64,000 nt of DNA, from positions 124,001 to 188,000 of the forward strand of contig VFIW01000042.1 of assembly GCA_006386115.1 (NCBI GenBank), given 5' to 3'. Position numbers and translations under genes: made by a program. The notes below the pieces were generated by a model. The model made no database searches and had not been told where the DNA came from. It worked only from the letters and a program-made list of their open reading frames with translations. Positions 20,234-31,484 of this stretch are shown here, piece after piece. Source of the stretch: Globisporangium splendens (Eukaryota; Oomycota; Peronosporomycetes; Pythiales; Pythiaceae). Positions within the stretch are counted from its first letter, which is position 1. Every line of letters starts with the position of its first letter.

Positions 20234-23035
20234 ATGATGCTGCGCGTGTTGCGACTCCGCCACCGCAGTGTGCGCGTCACGGCGCCCTCCTCGCAGTGGG
20301 GCGCGCGTGCGCAGGTCGAAGGCGCTGCGCTCTCGAACGTCGCGCGTCTGCAGAACGCAGCGCTGCGTGTGGATGCGCATGCGTTGCGCAACAACCACGC
20401 CACGTTGCGTCACGACGTTCGCTTCATGAGCTCTGCGATTGCCACCAACGGCAACACTGCAGTGGTAAGTGGGGAATTAGTCTATTCTACCAATAGGTGC
20501 GTCTGCCTTCTTTGTTCTGGCACTCATGGCGTGTTGTTTGTGATGTTGGTATGATAGACGCAGGAAACACTTGTGCAGGAGCTGCGAGGCATGTGCAATG
20601 TGATTCGGAATGATCTCCGCGAAGCGCCACCGACGCAGGAGCTCGTGAGCACGTGGCACGACCAGATCGAGCGCTTCCAGAAGCAGATCACGGCCTTGGA
20701 GGAGGCGTCCAAAGCGCTGCTCGTGGACGAGATCCGTCTCGGCTACGAAAGCGCGATTGCGATCGCGTCCAAGCAGCGCCAATTCGACCTCACGACCGCG
20801 CTCTTTGAGCAGATGAAGGCATTTGGACTCGTGCCAACGGATGCGACGTTCCAGTATGCCATCCGCGGTGTTGCGCTGGAACTGATCGCGCGGCCATCGG
20901 CGACGTCGGTGGAGGAACTGCGCGAGATCCTCACGGAGAGCCGCTGGGAACGCGATCTGCTCGAGATCATTCGCTCGGAGGAGTACGCGCACTACCGAAA
21001 GACTCCGGTGGAGCGCAAGCATTTCCACCAGCAGCTCTTTGGTGGCATTGAAGCGTACTTGAACGAGTACGAAGCTGTCGTGCCGCTTGCGGAGCGCTCT
21101 AGCGTGCCGTACAGCGAAGCCCTGCGCGTGTACGCATCCAACGAAGTTCCGTTCTCACACATGCTGCAGCTCATGGTCAAGCGTTCGCTCAAGCCCGACG
21201 TTGAGATGTATGCGGCCCTTCTACAAGGTGCCCGATGGTCGGAGATCCCAGCGACTGTGAACCAGCTTTTGCAGTCGGGCATCGTCGAGAAACTGACTGC
21301 GGCGCCAGCAAATGACGTCGCGGCGCTGCAGCAGAGCCACGACGTGCGTCTGATCTGGATGAATGCCATGAAAGCGATCCTAAACTCGTACACGAGCCGC
21401 TTCTTCGACCGCAAAGAGCACGTGAGCCACAAGGACGTCGAGGAGCTCAAGAAAGTGTACCTGTATGTGGAAAAGCAACTGAACCGCGCGTTCCCAAAGT
21501 ACCAGTTTGCGAGCTCGGAGCATCACGAAGAAGTGTACACCATTCGCGCTAAGGCTGCAGCGACTGCAGGTCTGCAAACCAATCTCATGAAGGTTCTCGA
21601 CGAGTACGTGGCGTCAGCGCCAGTAGGATCGGACCTCAAGAAGGACGCATTCCTGAGCGCCATTGAGCTCTATACATCGTCGCAGCTCAAGATTCTGCAT
21701 CTTCCGCGCGAACTGGTCCAGGAGCGTGCGCTTCGCCGCGACGTCTCAAAATCCCGTCGCGTGAGCGAACTGGAGCGTGTGTACGCTCGCTTTGCGGACA
21801 AATTGCTACCTTCGTCGATCGCGAAGTTGAAAACCGTGAAGGAAACGGGCAGCGACCGCGAGGTCGAGGCGCAGGAGAAGATCGTGGCCTCCAACAAGCG
21901 CACGGTGAAGGCGCTTGAGCGCCGTCTGAACAATGCGCGCATCGTGAAAAGCTACCAGTTGCTGATTCAGGAAGAGTTTGAGATCGCCGACAAGGCGATG
22001 CAGTCGATACAAGACAAGCTCTCTGCGGCGCTGAATCTGGCGAAGGACACCAACGATCTCGACGTGCAACTCAAGCTCATGGAGCAGTACATGACGTGCG
22101 CCAATCGGTACGAGCAGCGTCTTCGCAGCCGTCAGAAGGAGATTGCGCCTCAGATTGTGCACCGTGTGTTCCGCATCATCAAGCAGATCACGGCAAACGA
22201 GACCGATTTTGGCGGCGCCGACCGCGAAAAACTCAACGAGATTTTCCACCTGGCGATCCGCACGGCGATCTTGTACTGGCGCTACGACGACGCGGACAAA
22301 CTCGTGCGCAAGAAGAAGAGTGCGATGCGCTCCTCGTTGCTGAGCGAGGCAGAGTACGAGCTCTTGATCTTCAAGCACGTCACGAACCGAGACATCCGAG
22401 GCGCCTACGCGTTGGTGCAGGAGATGCACAATGCGGGTATGGCTCCGCCCAAGGAAGCGATCCACCGTATCGTGCTCGGTCTGATGCATCAAGTACACAA
22501 GTCCCCTGAGCAGCTCGCGAGTGGCGAAGAAGAGCGTGGTGGTGCGGCTCTCACTGCCGCGTCCAACGTCGATTTGATTGATGTAAGCGCCGAAGATCGC
22601 TACGCCGCAGGGAACGATGGGGAGGACAACGACCAAGCCCAGAGCGAAGAAGACCAGGTGCTCAAGAGCTCCGATACGCAGACGATCGAGGAAGAGCTCT
22701 CGTTCTACGACGAGCTCCAGTTCGACGACGACCAGGGCGAGAGCAGCACGACGTCGGCATTGGGCTTTGGCGCGCCTGCGAGTATCGTGGACATCGCGAG
22801 CTTCCTGCAGGATTGGTACAACCTCCACGGCATCCGCCCAGCAGCGAAGACCGTCGTGCCCGTGTTTGCGCGTTTGCTCGCGACCAAGGACTTTCCCGAG
22901 TTCAAGCGCCTGCTGCAGATCCTGGAGTCGATGGAGGGCGGTCTGACGCCTGCGACCACCGTCTGGCTCGAGAAGCGGTTAGAGCAACTGGGTAAGACGC
23001 TCGACGATTTCCGATTGACCCGTTCTGGTAGATAG
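20234..23035 (+). CDS. PPR-like mitochondrial protein, 902 residues
   Basis: Two exons, 20234-20464 and 20558-23035, joined in phase 0 across a 93-bp GT-AG intron. The N-terminus (MMLRVLRLRHRSVRV) is Arg-rich and lacks acidic residues, as a mitochondrial presequence would. The mature protein is almost all helix. Motifs resembling pentatricopeptide repeats appear early (LFEQMKAFGLVPTDATFQYA), in the middle (KRSLKPDVEMYAALLQGA) and late (ALVQEMHNAGMAPPKEAI). PPR proteins bind organellar RNA for processing, stability or translation. Here the repeats are widely spaced and divergent. An acidic low-complexity segment lies near residues 650-720. The RNA target cannot be inferred. Confidence is high that it is a gene and moderate for the PPR assignment. 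Confidence 0.82.
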
Positions 23036-23197
23036 GGAGAGAAAAGAGATAGATGCACGCACGCATAGAGTAGGCGCATGCCGAGCGGTAGGATTAACTC
23101 CCCACAGAATACTTTTTCTTTGTGTGTTACACGCCTTCTTCCTCTCTCCACTAGGTTCCTCTCATCATCATCATCAACGGGGCAGTTTTCTCTCTTA

Positions 23198-23883
23198 CTA
23201 AACGCTAATCCGATCCAAAGATGTCGACAGATACGAACTCAGGGCTTCCACCTAAACCAGTGCCGGTTATCAGTATTGACAGTTGAAAATGGACATCAAG
23301 TAGAGAGAACGAGTACCTTGACTTTGATGAAACCAGGCTCAGCCTCGCCGCTCGAGTATGCGCACACGACAAAGCCCTTCCCCGCGGCCGCCATGGCCAA
23401 GCGTCCATTCTGTTGTGTTTAGAAACAAGAGAGATAATGTCCATTAGCTGAGGCAAAGAGTAACAAAATAGATAGGAATGGATGCGGCGCTTACCTCGAG
23501 CTCGACGAGCAGCGTCTGCAGCGCGTGGCCGGCGTTGAACTCCTTGGCCGAGTGAACGTACTCGCCCCACGTGTGCGACGCGATGGCGCCCACGACCTTG
23601 TGGTCCACGACGTCGGCGTCGCCCACGGACCCCATCAACGCGCCATCCAGCGTCATCAACCTGAGGGCACACACAAGCAATGATCAGCTCACAGTGAGCT
23701 CAATACTTTGAAGTAGCCGACCGCAAGGGTATGATCGGAAAGAGGAGGTCGCGCGGGAGACGATGGATTGGGTGCGTACATGGTCGCTTCGATGCCGTCG
23801 CCGATAATTTGGCCCAACACCTCGGGCAGCACCTTCGCGCGCAGCATCTTGGTCGCTTTCTGGTTTGCTTGATTCTTCGCCAC
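23198..23883 (-). CDS. LAMTOR2: LAMTOR2 (p14) Ragulator subunit, roadblock fold
   Basis: Four exons on the minus strand, 23780-23883, 23495-23660, 23317-23409 and 23198-23251, all with GT-AG borders and consistent phase, give 138 residues (human p14 is 125). The protein follows p14 from end to end: MLRAKVLPEVLGQ at the first helix, MTLDGALMGSVGD in the central strands, AAIAS-like AIASHTWGEY, then NGRLAMAAAGKGFVVCAYSS, and a final helix VEALSSYLSTSLDRI. LAMTOR2 pairs with LAMTOR3 in the Ragulator complex, which anchors Rag GTPases on lysosomal membranes and recruits TORC1 when amino acids are plentiful. An extra 12 residues at the N-terminus precede the core. The gene converges on the PPR gene (162 bp) and is divergent from the HECT gene. 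Confidence 0.88.
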
Positions 23884-24816
23884 AGTCGACTATTTATAGT
23901 CCACTATTCGAGAAGGTAGTGTGAGATACCATCTTCATCTGAAAGACCAACACTCTGCATTCGCTGCATCCTGTTGCACTGTGTCCTGTCCGTATCCGGA
24001 TGTCGTTCATTTTTTCCTTACGATCGACAAATTTACAAACTCTATGATAGTTGAGTTGCTAAATGCATCTCTCTATTTTTTCATTTTCATTCGCTTTGTC
24101 TCTGCAGATATCGATGGGGGGCGGAAGTACCTTGACAAATGGCTCGTCTTCTTCTGGAATGCTGCAGCTTTACTGCATTGCATTCATCCGGGACATGCCA
24201 CTCTTTCGCGCATGCCCATATTGCGAGTATGGATATGGCAACCTTTGCGTCTACGTTTAACAGACCCCTTCCCTTCGTGCGTGCGTGCGTGCGCGTGTGC
24301 GACGAGCTACAAAGCAGTGAGTGACCTCAACATATCCTATGCTCCCACTGTTCCTCATAGGTTCAGTGCCGATTAGATTGCTCCGAGTTGGTTTAGAAAC
24401 TCGTGATCACTTTGAGAGTCTGTAAAAATCCCTCAACTGTTCAGTAGAGAGAATCAATTTCATTTCCATGCATGGGTTTCATTCTTCCCGACATCCTCCC
24501 ACTCTCCCATTGGCTCAAATACTTACAAATAGACTATCTATTGGCTAATAACACGACTCACGCTCAATAGTAGCCTCTCTTTGCAAGAGTCAGTCAGGAC
24601 AGAGCAAACATGAGGAGGTCCACCACTAGTAAACAGCGCTGCCGACCATAAAGCGAAAGCAGCGTCTCTCTATACGTCGTGCGCGCGCTCTCTGTCCCCC
24701 CATTGCTGAGACTCTGCGTCGCTCCATAAGCGCGCAGCCCGTGCCGGTGCTCCCGTACGACGCCCACCGCCTCCTTCCCACTCGTGCTCTGTCTGCCGAG
24801 CTAAAGAGAAGGGAGG
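23884..24816. promoter_or_regulatory. Divergent intergenic region, LAMTOR2 / HECT ligase
   Basis: About 930 bp between two divergent start codons. It must contain both promoters. A (TGCG)-type repeat is visible at about 24275-24300, and the last 150 bp before the HECT start are pyrimidine- and GC-rich. No open frame looks like a gene. Confidence 0.5.
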
Positions 24817-27257
24817 ATGACGACGATTTTCGGGCAGGAGATGAACCCGACGGTGGCGGCGCTCGTGTACGTGTTCCTGGGCGTGGCGCTCGTGATCCTC
24901 ATCGGCAGCATCTGGTACTACTGGAACTACGCGCGCAAGATCGAGCGGTTCCTCGAGCGCGACAACGTCAACAACAACATGATGCGCCAGGATCTCGTCG
25001 ACAGGTATAATGGACGGACGATTGTTTCTGATTTTAACGCCTCGTACTGAACGAATATGCGAATGATGTGTTGGTTTGTAGTTTCGTTGAACGAGGCGAA
25101 GAAGAGTGGCCGTGCTCGATTTGCTTCCACGATAACCACCCGACCCGCACGACGTGCATCATGTGCGGCACGCCCATGAGTACGTGTGTTAAACGAAACC
25201 TACACCCGTCAAGTATGACAGGCATTCCTAACTAATCAGTAACTGGTGATTGCTGTGAAAGTAGTGATGAACAATAGCCCGTCCCTGGTGCGTGCGTCGG
25301 GGTTCCAGCGCAAAGACCTCGAGCGCATGAACTCGACGATGCTGAACCAGCAGTCGCGCGTGCGGTCGTTCCACGTGCGTCGCTTGAAGCAAATGGATCT
25401 GACGTCGCGCCAGAAAGCGGCCGTGCGACGGCACTTGTGGAAGCGCAAGCGCGGCGCCGACGGCAAGATGCACTGGGTGCGCATCGACGCACAGCACACC
25501 GACACGTACAATGAGATCCACACACCCAAGTCCACGTTCCGTGATAGCAACGACACGAGAAGCCGCTCGTCGTCGTCGGACTCACTCGCGGAACATAACC
25601 ACCACATCGCGCTCGCGCTGCGCGATTTCGGAGAAGACCCATCGGCGGGCGGCGGCAACACGCTGCTGTCGGCGAGCGGCTACTTCCCTCGCCCTTCGTT
25701 CCAGCCACTGCGTGCGACGGCGCTGAAGCGCCTGGAAGAAGCCGAGGAGCGTCCAACGATGATCAGCAACCCGTACCAGAACCCGTTCAACCCGATGTCC
25801 ACCATGGCCAAGCTGAAAGAAGACGACAAGGAGCAGCAAGACCACGAGGATCGCCGTCTCGTGAACGACACGGCAGTGTCAACAGGTTACGTGCGCCACT
25901 CGGACGGCGAGGGTGGTGTCGAGTGGACCCCCGCAGGCACCATCCGCGTCTCGGACTCGACACGCCAGATCCAATGCGACGACGATTTGGAGGAAATCGC
26001 GGCGCTGACGTTCCACGAGAAGAACAAATGGTTCCTGGCTGAAGTGCAAAAGCGCTGGAGAAACTACGAGGAAGGCCACATCCAATTCGGTAGGCATTCC
26101 ATATCCCCCAGTATCTGTCTATTCGACTTGACTAACCCATGCGTTTGTTGTTTGTAGTCGTACGTCGTGAGCACCTCGTGAGCGATTCGATGGAGCAAAT
26201 GCTCAAGTGTCCTCCGAGTCGTTTCTGGGAGCGTCTGCGTATCTATTTCGAAAACGAACCTGGTTTGGACGCCGGCGGATTGATCCGCGAATGGTACGAG
26301 AAGCTGAGTGAGTCGCTCTTTAACGACGACTTCGGGCTCTTCATCTCGACCAAGGGTGAGAACTTGGGCTACTGGATCAACCCAGCGTCCGCGTCGAAGG
26401 TGAAGGACCACCTTCAGTACTACGAGTTTGTCGGTCGATTGCTCGCGAAGGCGCTGATCGAAGGCTACAACATGAAGATGTCGCTCGCGCTGCCGCTGAT
26501 CAAGCACATCCTGAGCGTGCCGATCTCGTTTTCCGATCTGGAGTTCCTGGATGAAGATCTGTACAAGAACGCCATGTGGATGAAGAAGAACGACCACGCG
26601 GAGCTCCTCAACATCGATTTCACGGTCCAAGTGATCACGTCCGAGGGCAAGTCGACCACAGAGGAACTGAAGCCCGGCGGAAGTAATATCGACGTCACAG
26701 ATGCGAACAAGAAGGAGTATTTGGAACTACTTCTCAAGCACTACATGTTCCGCAGCATTTCGGATCAGTTGGGGTCGCTGCTCAAGGGTTTCTACGACGT
26801 CATGCCGGCGTTCTTGCTCTCGGTGTTTGACTATCAAGAGTTCGACTTGCTGCTCTCAGGAATTCCGGACATCGACGTCAGCGACTGGCACGCGCACAGC
26901 GAAGTGCGATGGATCAAGCTGGAGAAACCGAGTCCCGCTGAGCACCGTGTGCTCGAGTGGTTTTGGGAGATCCTCGCTGCGTTCACGGCCGAGGAACGCG
27001 CGAGACTGCTGCAGTTCGCCACAGGCACCTCTCGTGTGCCCGTTCAGGGCTTCAAGGCGCTGATGAGCAGCGACGGCCGCGTGCGAAGATTTACGATCCA
27101 ATTCGTGCAGCGTGGGCCACCCCCGACGGGGTTGATGCCAAAGGGCCACACGTGCTTCAACCGCATTGATCTCCCGCTGTACCACACCATGGAGGAGCTG
27201 ATGAACTACCTGACGCTCGTGATCAACATGGAGATCTCGGGGTTCTGGATGGAGTAA
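24817..27257 (+). CDS. Membrane-anchored HECT E3 ubiquitin ligase with RanBP2 zinc finger
   Basis: Four exons (24817-25004, 25082-25179, about 25265-26089, 26158-27257) join in frame to 736 residues. The third acceptor could be four bases upstream, which keeps frame only with a different join. Residues about 12-34 form one strong transmembrane helix (ALVYVFLGVALVILIGSIWYY). Residues 72-93 form a RanBP2-type zinc finger (WPCSICFHDNHPTRTTCIMC), a fold that often binds ubiquitin. A basic and Ser-rich linker follows. From about residue 365 to the end is a complete HECT domain: the FENEPGLDAGGLIREW N-lobe signature, the EFVGRLLAKAL helix, and the catalytic cysteine in GHTCFNRIDLPLY (Cys703). HECT enzymes form a thioester with ubiquitin before transfer. 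The combination of membrane anchor, RanBP2 finger and HECT is unlike the common HECT classes. Confidence 0.9.
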
Positions 27258-27475
27258 GAAAGAAAAAAGGGCGTAGATCGATGTACACTGCGATTGTTTA
27301 ACGAAAGAAAAGTGAATTTGGTTTGTGTGGCATGCTCAAACGAACGAAGGACAACAATACGCAACGAAATGGACAGGTGCATCAAATCAAAGCAAGCAAA
27401 CGTGGTCGTGTAACATTGGAGAATCGTTTTGTCCTTGAGGGTTAATATAAATATGTTCTTGTGTTTCACTTGTTC

Positions 27476-29167
27476 TCACTTGTGCACGATGAAGCAGTTC
27501 GGGTGCTTCTGCACGAGAGATTCGACGTCCGTGAACCGGATCATGAGCGCGCTGCAGATCTCGTCCGTCTGGTGCTCGCCATCCATCATGCGCAGCACGT
27601 CCTTCTCGGCCTGGATCGCCTTGGCCGACGCCGCCTTCGAGCGCTTGAGCACCCCCGTCGCATTGCCGCCCATCGCAGATTGCGACGACGGGATAGTGCC
27701 TGGCGAGAGCCCCGATGGAGACGGCGACGACGCGAGCGCATACTGGCGCTGCTGCTGCTGCTGGTTGCTCGAGCTGCTGCTGCCGCGGTCGATGTAGATC
27801 GGGTATCGGTGCACGCGCCGCAGGAACGAGTGGATGAGCCCGAAGGTGATGAACCGCCGGACATCGATGTTCGTGAGTGACTCGGCGTACACGACGCAGA
27901 AGTCGCTCATGCGCAGACTCGGCTGCATCGAACAGTAGAGCGCAAAGATCTTGGAGAAACTCGGCGGCGCCTTCCCGGATTTCGTGATGTACACGGCGCA
28001 CTCGGCCTGGAGCTTGACATCGTTCGCGATCATGGAGATGCGCGGCGTGATCGCGTAGATGTTGGAGTGCAGGAAGATGTCGATCATCGTCACGCAGCCG
28101 TAGTACAGGAGCTGCTGCACGCACTTCTTCACGATCGCGATCTCCACGTCGGCTTCCAGACTGATGCGCTTGACGTACTTGACGCCGTCGATGAACGGCA
28201 CGATCTGCTGCAACGCGAGGTCCCATTCCGCTACTCACATGCAAACAAACTCAGTCAATGTGAGCCATTTTGCTAGGCACAACCTAAAGACAAGACATCT
28301 CTTACCGCTGTTCTCGAGCAGCAACCGCAGATCCCGGATCGCGACAGGCACTTGGTAGTCAAACACCTGCGATGGATCCTGCAGCTTTGGAAACAGCTTC
28401 AGGTTGATGACGTTGGCCGTGTTCACGGGGATCGTGCACTCGCCGTTCAGCGTGAGGTCGTGCAGGATCTGTGGCAGAATGTGCTCCAGAAGCGCTTTGC
28501 TCTCGCCCACATGCAGAAATCCGCTCTCCTTCTCCATGCTCTCCATCAGCGCACCCAACTAATACGCGCATAATTGTAAGTGCCTATTAAAATGGGGCAA
28601 ACACGACCGAACGAAGCTTTGTACCTTGCGGAGAATCGGTCGGTACGCTGCGGTGTCGACGTGCTCGTCGAACACAAAGCCTGCATACCACATACACATA
28701 CGTGAGTGCTAATTCTCAGTCCAGTAGCGTTTAATATACAAAAATGGCCGTGGCTGCAAACATACCGATGTTAAAGAGCAGCGCGTTGCGATGGTACTTG
28801 TCGTCTTCGATGCAGACGGGATACCCGACGATCTTCATCTGCTGCACGCACACTGACATGATAGTTAAGCGCTTACGTTAGTCAAGGATCGTGACTAATA
28901 GGAACACAACGACGCAACGCTACCGGTGATGATCTTCCCACAGAGCGCTTTGTCGATGATGATGTACCCGGACACACTGTCAAACACCTCATTGCTCAAC
29001 ACACTGTGGAAAAAGAGAGGCACGCAGCAGACAAGACACGAGTCAGCACAGAGCAAAAGCGGCATGGACAGAAAGCAAACACGCAGCGCATACTTGTATG
29101 GCGCCTGGAAGACGATCTGCGGGCCCGCGACGTTGTCGAACTCCGCGTAGAACACGCCCTTGATCAT
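27476..29167 (-). CDS. NPRL2: NPRL2, GATOR1 complex subunit
   Basis: Six exons on the minus strand (29094-29167, 28924-29003, 28766-28852, 28625-28680, 28306-28558, 27476-28230) splice cleanly to 434 residues. NPRL2 with NPRL3 and DEPDC5 forms GATOR1, the GTPase-activating complex that switches off RagA/B and so TORC1 when amino acids are scarce. The N-terminal longin domain is clear (FYAEFDNVAGPQIVFQAPY, then GYPVCIEDDKYHRNALLFNIG). Arg73 in YHRNAL occupies the place of the GAP arginine finger known from human NPRL2 (Arg78). The central winged-helix part reads QQIVPFIDGVKYVKRIS and VQQLLYYGCVTMIDIF, and the C-terminal DEICSALM segment is conserved. A Ser/Gln-rich insert (SSSSNQQQQQRQ) near residue 330-350 explains the extra length. 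Convergent with the HECT gene; divergent from the RING gene. Confidence 0.93.
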
Positions 29168-29435
29168 CGCTCAATCCTGCTTGATGGCCGCTTCTATTCT
29201 TGACACAACGTGAGTGTGTCTGCATACCAAACGGGTGTGTGCCCATTTTCAAAACCCGTTTGGAACCCAACCCGCTCACTTTTTTATACACTGATTAATT
29301 GACGGCAAGCAAACAAAGCGACGGGTCGGGTTTGAAGTCGCAGAATGTGTCGTAAAAAAGTACCCGGACCGGGCGCCTCCAACGCGCGCTTTTTGCATAG
29401 CGAGTTTTTTGGCGTGTGGAGTTCAAAGCGCAAGC
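29168..29435. promoter_or_regulatory. Compact bidirectional promoter, NPRL2 / RING gene
   Basis: Only 268 bp separate the NPRL2 start codon (minus) from the RING gene start codon (plus), so the two genes almost certainly share control DNA. An inverted motif (AACGGGTGTG and CAAAACCCGTTTGG-type sequence near 29225-29275) lies in the middle. Confidence 0.5.
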
Positions 29436-30941
29436 ATGGCGGTGGCAGACACGCGCACGGTACATGACGCATGCGCGAGCTCCACACGCGCGGCTAGTGA
29501 TGACTATGAGTGCGTAGAGACTGACGCCATTGTATGCTCTCTCTGTGTATGTGTGTATGCGCAGGTGACGATCCAGCTGAGCCAGTTGGCCGAGCACTTG
29601 GCATGCTCGCTCTGCCGGGGCTTGCTGCGCGACGCACAGACCATCCCCGAGTGCCTCCACTCCTGTACGTGCATTGCGTGTTTATTGCTGCGCAATAGCG
29701 CCTGGGTGTGTCCAATTGCTAGCCTGTGCTTGTGTTCACATTATCGTTATTGCGGCTTTCGATTGTTCATGCCTGATTGTGCGTATTGCGGTCGCAGTCT
29801 GTAAAAGTTGTATTTATCGCTACTTCCTGGTGCAATGCGATCCGAATGCGCCGAAAACGTGTCCAAAGTGCAACATGAACCTGAAAGCGCGACCAATTGC
29901 GACCTTAATGTGCGTTTCTCTCCTTCCGTGTCTACGCTCAGGATGTGCGAATTGTATACGCGCACTCTTCGCCTTGAACACCGTATTGCTCACTAAATAT
30001 GTGATCATTCATTGGCAATTTTGCTTATTGTGTGGAAAAGATCCGACCAGAAAGTGCAGGACGTCGTGGACAAAGTCTTCCCCGAGTACAAGAAGCGCGA
30101 TCGCGAGCTCGAGACCGAGTTTTACGAGCGGCACAGCTTCAAGCGCAAGAAAGTGGTTGAACCCTCCAGCAGCATTGATGACGCCGCCACTGCAGGAACG
30201 ACTTTGGCAGCCGTCAAGGTCGTCTGGAATGGTCAAAAGCAGCAGCCAGCGTCGACAGACTCGAGTCCCTCTTCGTCTGTTGCCACGACGGCTTCAAAGA
30301 CGACTCCGCCGTCCGCAGCTTCCGATGCCTCTGGCAATGCTGCCTCCACTCCTGTCCAATCCGCACATGAAGCAGCAGTAACGAACGGTTCACCAACAGA
30401 TAAAGCAGGCGCGAAGCGACCGCTGAAGTTTGCACAAATGCCGCTCTCCAACTGGAGCATGACGATCGTCAAACTGTTTACCATCGAAGTATATCCTGAG
30501 CAAGACAATGAGTTCGTGGCTTGTGGCTTCTTGATGGTGTCATATGGGATGTATGAGCGTGCGGCTAAAATTGCTTCTTTGTCGCTTGTTGTTGTCGTTG
30601 GTTGCATCAGTAAGCTGCATGGACTTCCAGAGCTGCCGTTGCCCTTTCTCCATGTTGACGGCCGATTCAAGGTACCCAACTGTGTGATCATATCTGCGAC
30701 AGGCTTGTTCGTGATGGAAATTGCTGATTTTCTTTTGCGGTTGCTGTTTTAGATGTTTGAGCTTCGGAAATACATTGCGCGGAGATTAAAGCTGGAGGAG
30801 CTCGCCGAGGATCTCGAGATCACGTGTCTGGGCGCAATTGTGGGTCCTGAGCTGTCGGTGCATTTCATTTATCGGACGATCTGGCAGCATCGGCACGCGC
30901 GCAAGCCGCTCCTGCTCCACTACCGCCACTTGACACCGTGA
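29436..30941 (+). CDS. RING finger protein with C-terminal RAWUL-like domain (PCGF/DRIP type)
   Basis: Exons are placed at 29436-29459, 29565-29664, 29798-29909, 30041-30671 and 30753-30941. The RING finger is C3HC4: CSLC, then PECLHSFCKSCI across an intron, then CPKCNM. After it comes the RSDQKVQDVVDKVFPEY-type helix seen in PCGF and plant DRIP proteins (here L-I-S-D at the splice), then a Ser/Thr/Ala-rich linker. A RAWUL-like ubiquitin fold ends the protein (MFELRKYIARRLKLEE, EITCLGAIVGPELS, TIWQ). Proteins of this layout are E3 ligases in Polycomb-like chromatin or transcription-factor turnover. A hydrophobic in-frame stretch at about 30520-30610 does not fit RAWUL and may be an unspliced intron whose removal keeps frame. 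With it the protein is 351 residues. Confidence 0.82.
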
Positions 30942-31480
30942 CAAAGCTGTTCATTTGCCAGGCTGTTGGTCGGTAAACCATAGACAAAGAAGGTATTTTG
31001 GCTGTGATTGTCGCGCGTTCGGTGCGTTGCTCTGTGATTGTGCCATGACGCTGCAGTCTGCTGCGCCGGACAAATTCACTTTATATGAAATGAATATGGT
31101 TGAGTGATCGAGAAGTGCAGTCTTTCACAGATCTTCTTCTAGTGCCTGCGGCATCACTCGACGGTTCAAGGATCACAGCCAAGCTTTGCAGTCGAAGACT
31201 CATTTCTTGCGTCGTGGTACCCTGTAGACTGTCAATGCGGGCACCATAATTCCAAGGCATTGCTATCCTCTGGGTAACCGAGAGGCTCAAAAGTGCAACT
31301 GCATGATAAACCGCGTGTCACTGACGTCGGCTTTGCGTATTTATAGCCTGTGGCAGGCACCGATCAGAAAACGCCGATAGGATCTTCTCTGATCGATGCT
31401 GCGGCAATGAAGCCCTCAGCATGCGGAAACAGTTTGCTGAGTTTATTTCAACCTGTTGACGGGCAAGATTGACCAAGGTA
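30942..31480. other. Spacer, no gene seen
   Basis: About 540 bp between the RING gene and the membrane-protein pseudogene. Short frames only, and no recognisable domain or RNA gene. Confidence 0.5.
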
Positions 31481-31484
31481 GGCA

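Noticed and set aside
21806..22828. Long minus-strand open frame inside the PPR gene
   Set aside because: Antisense shadow of a GC-rich gene; the plus-strand frame has the mitochondrial presequence and repeat motifs.
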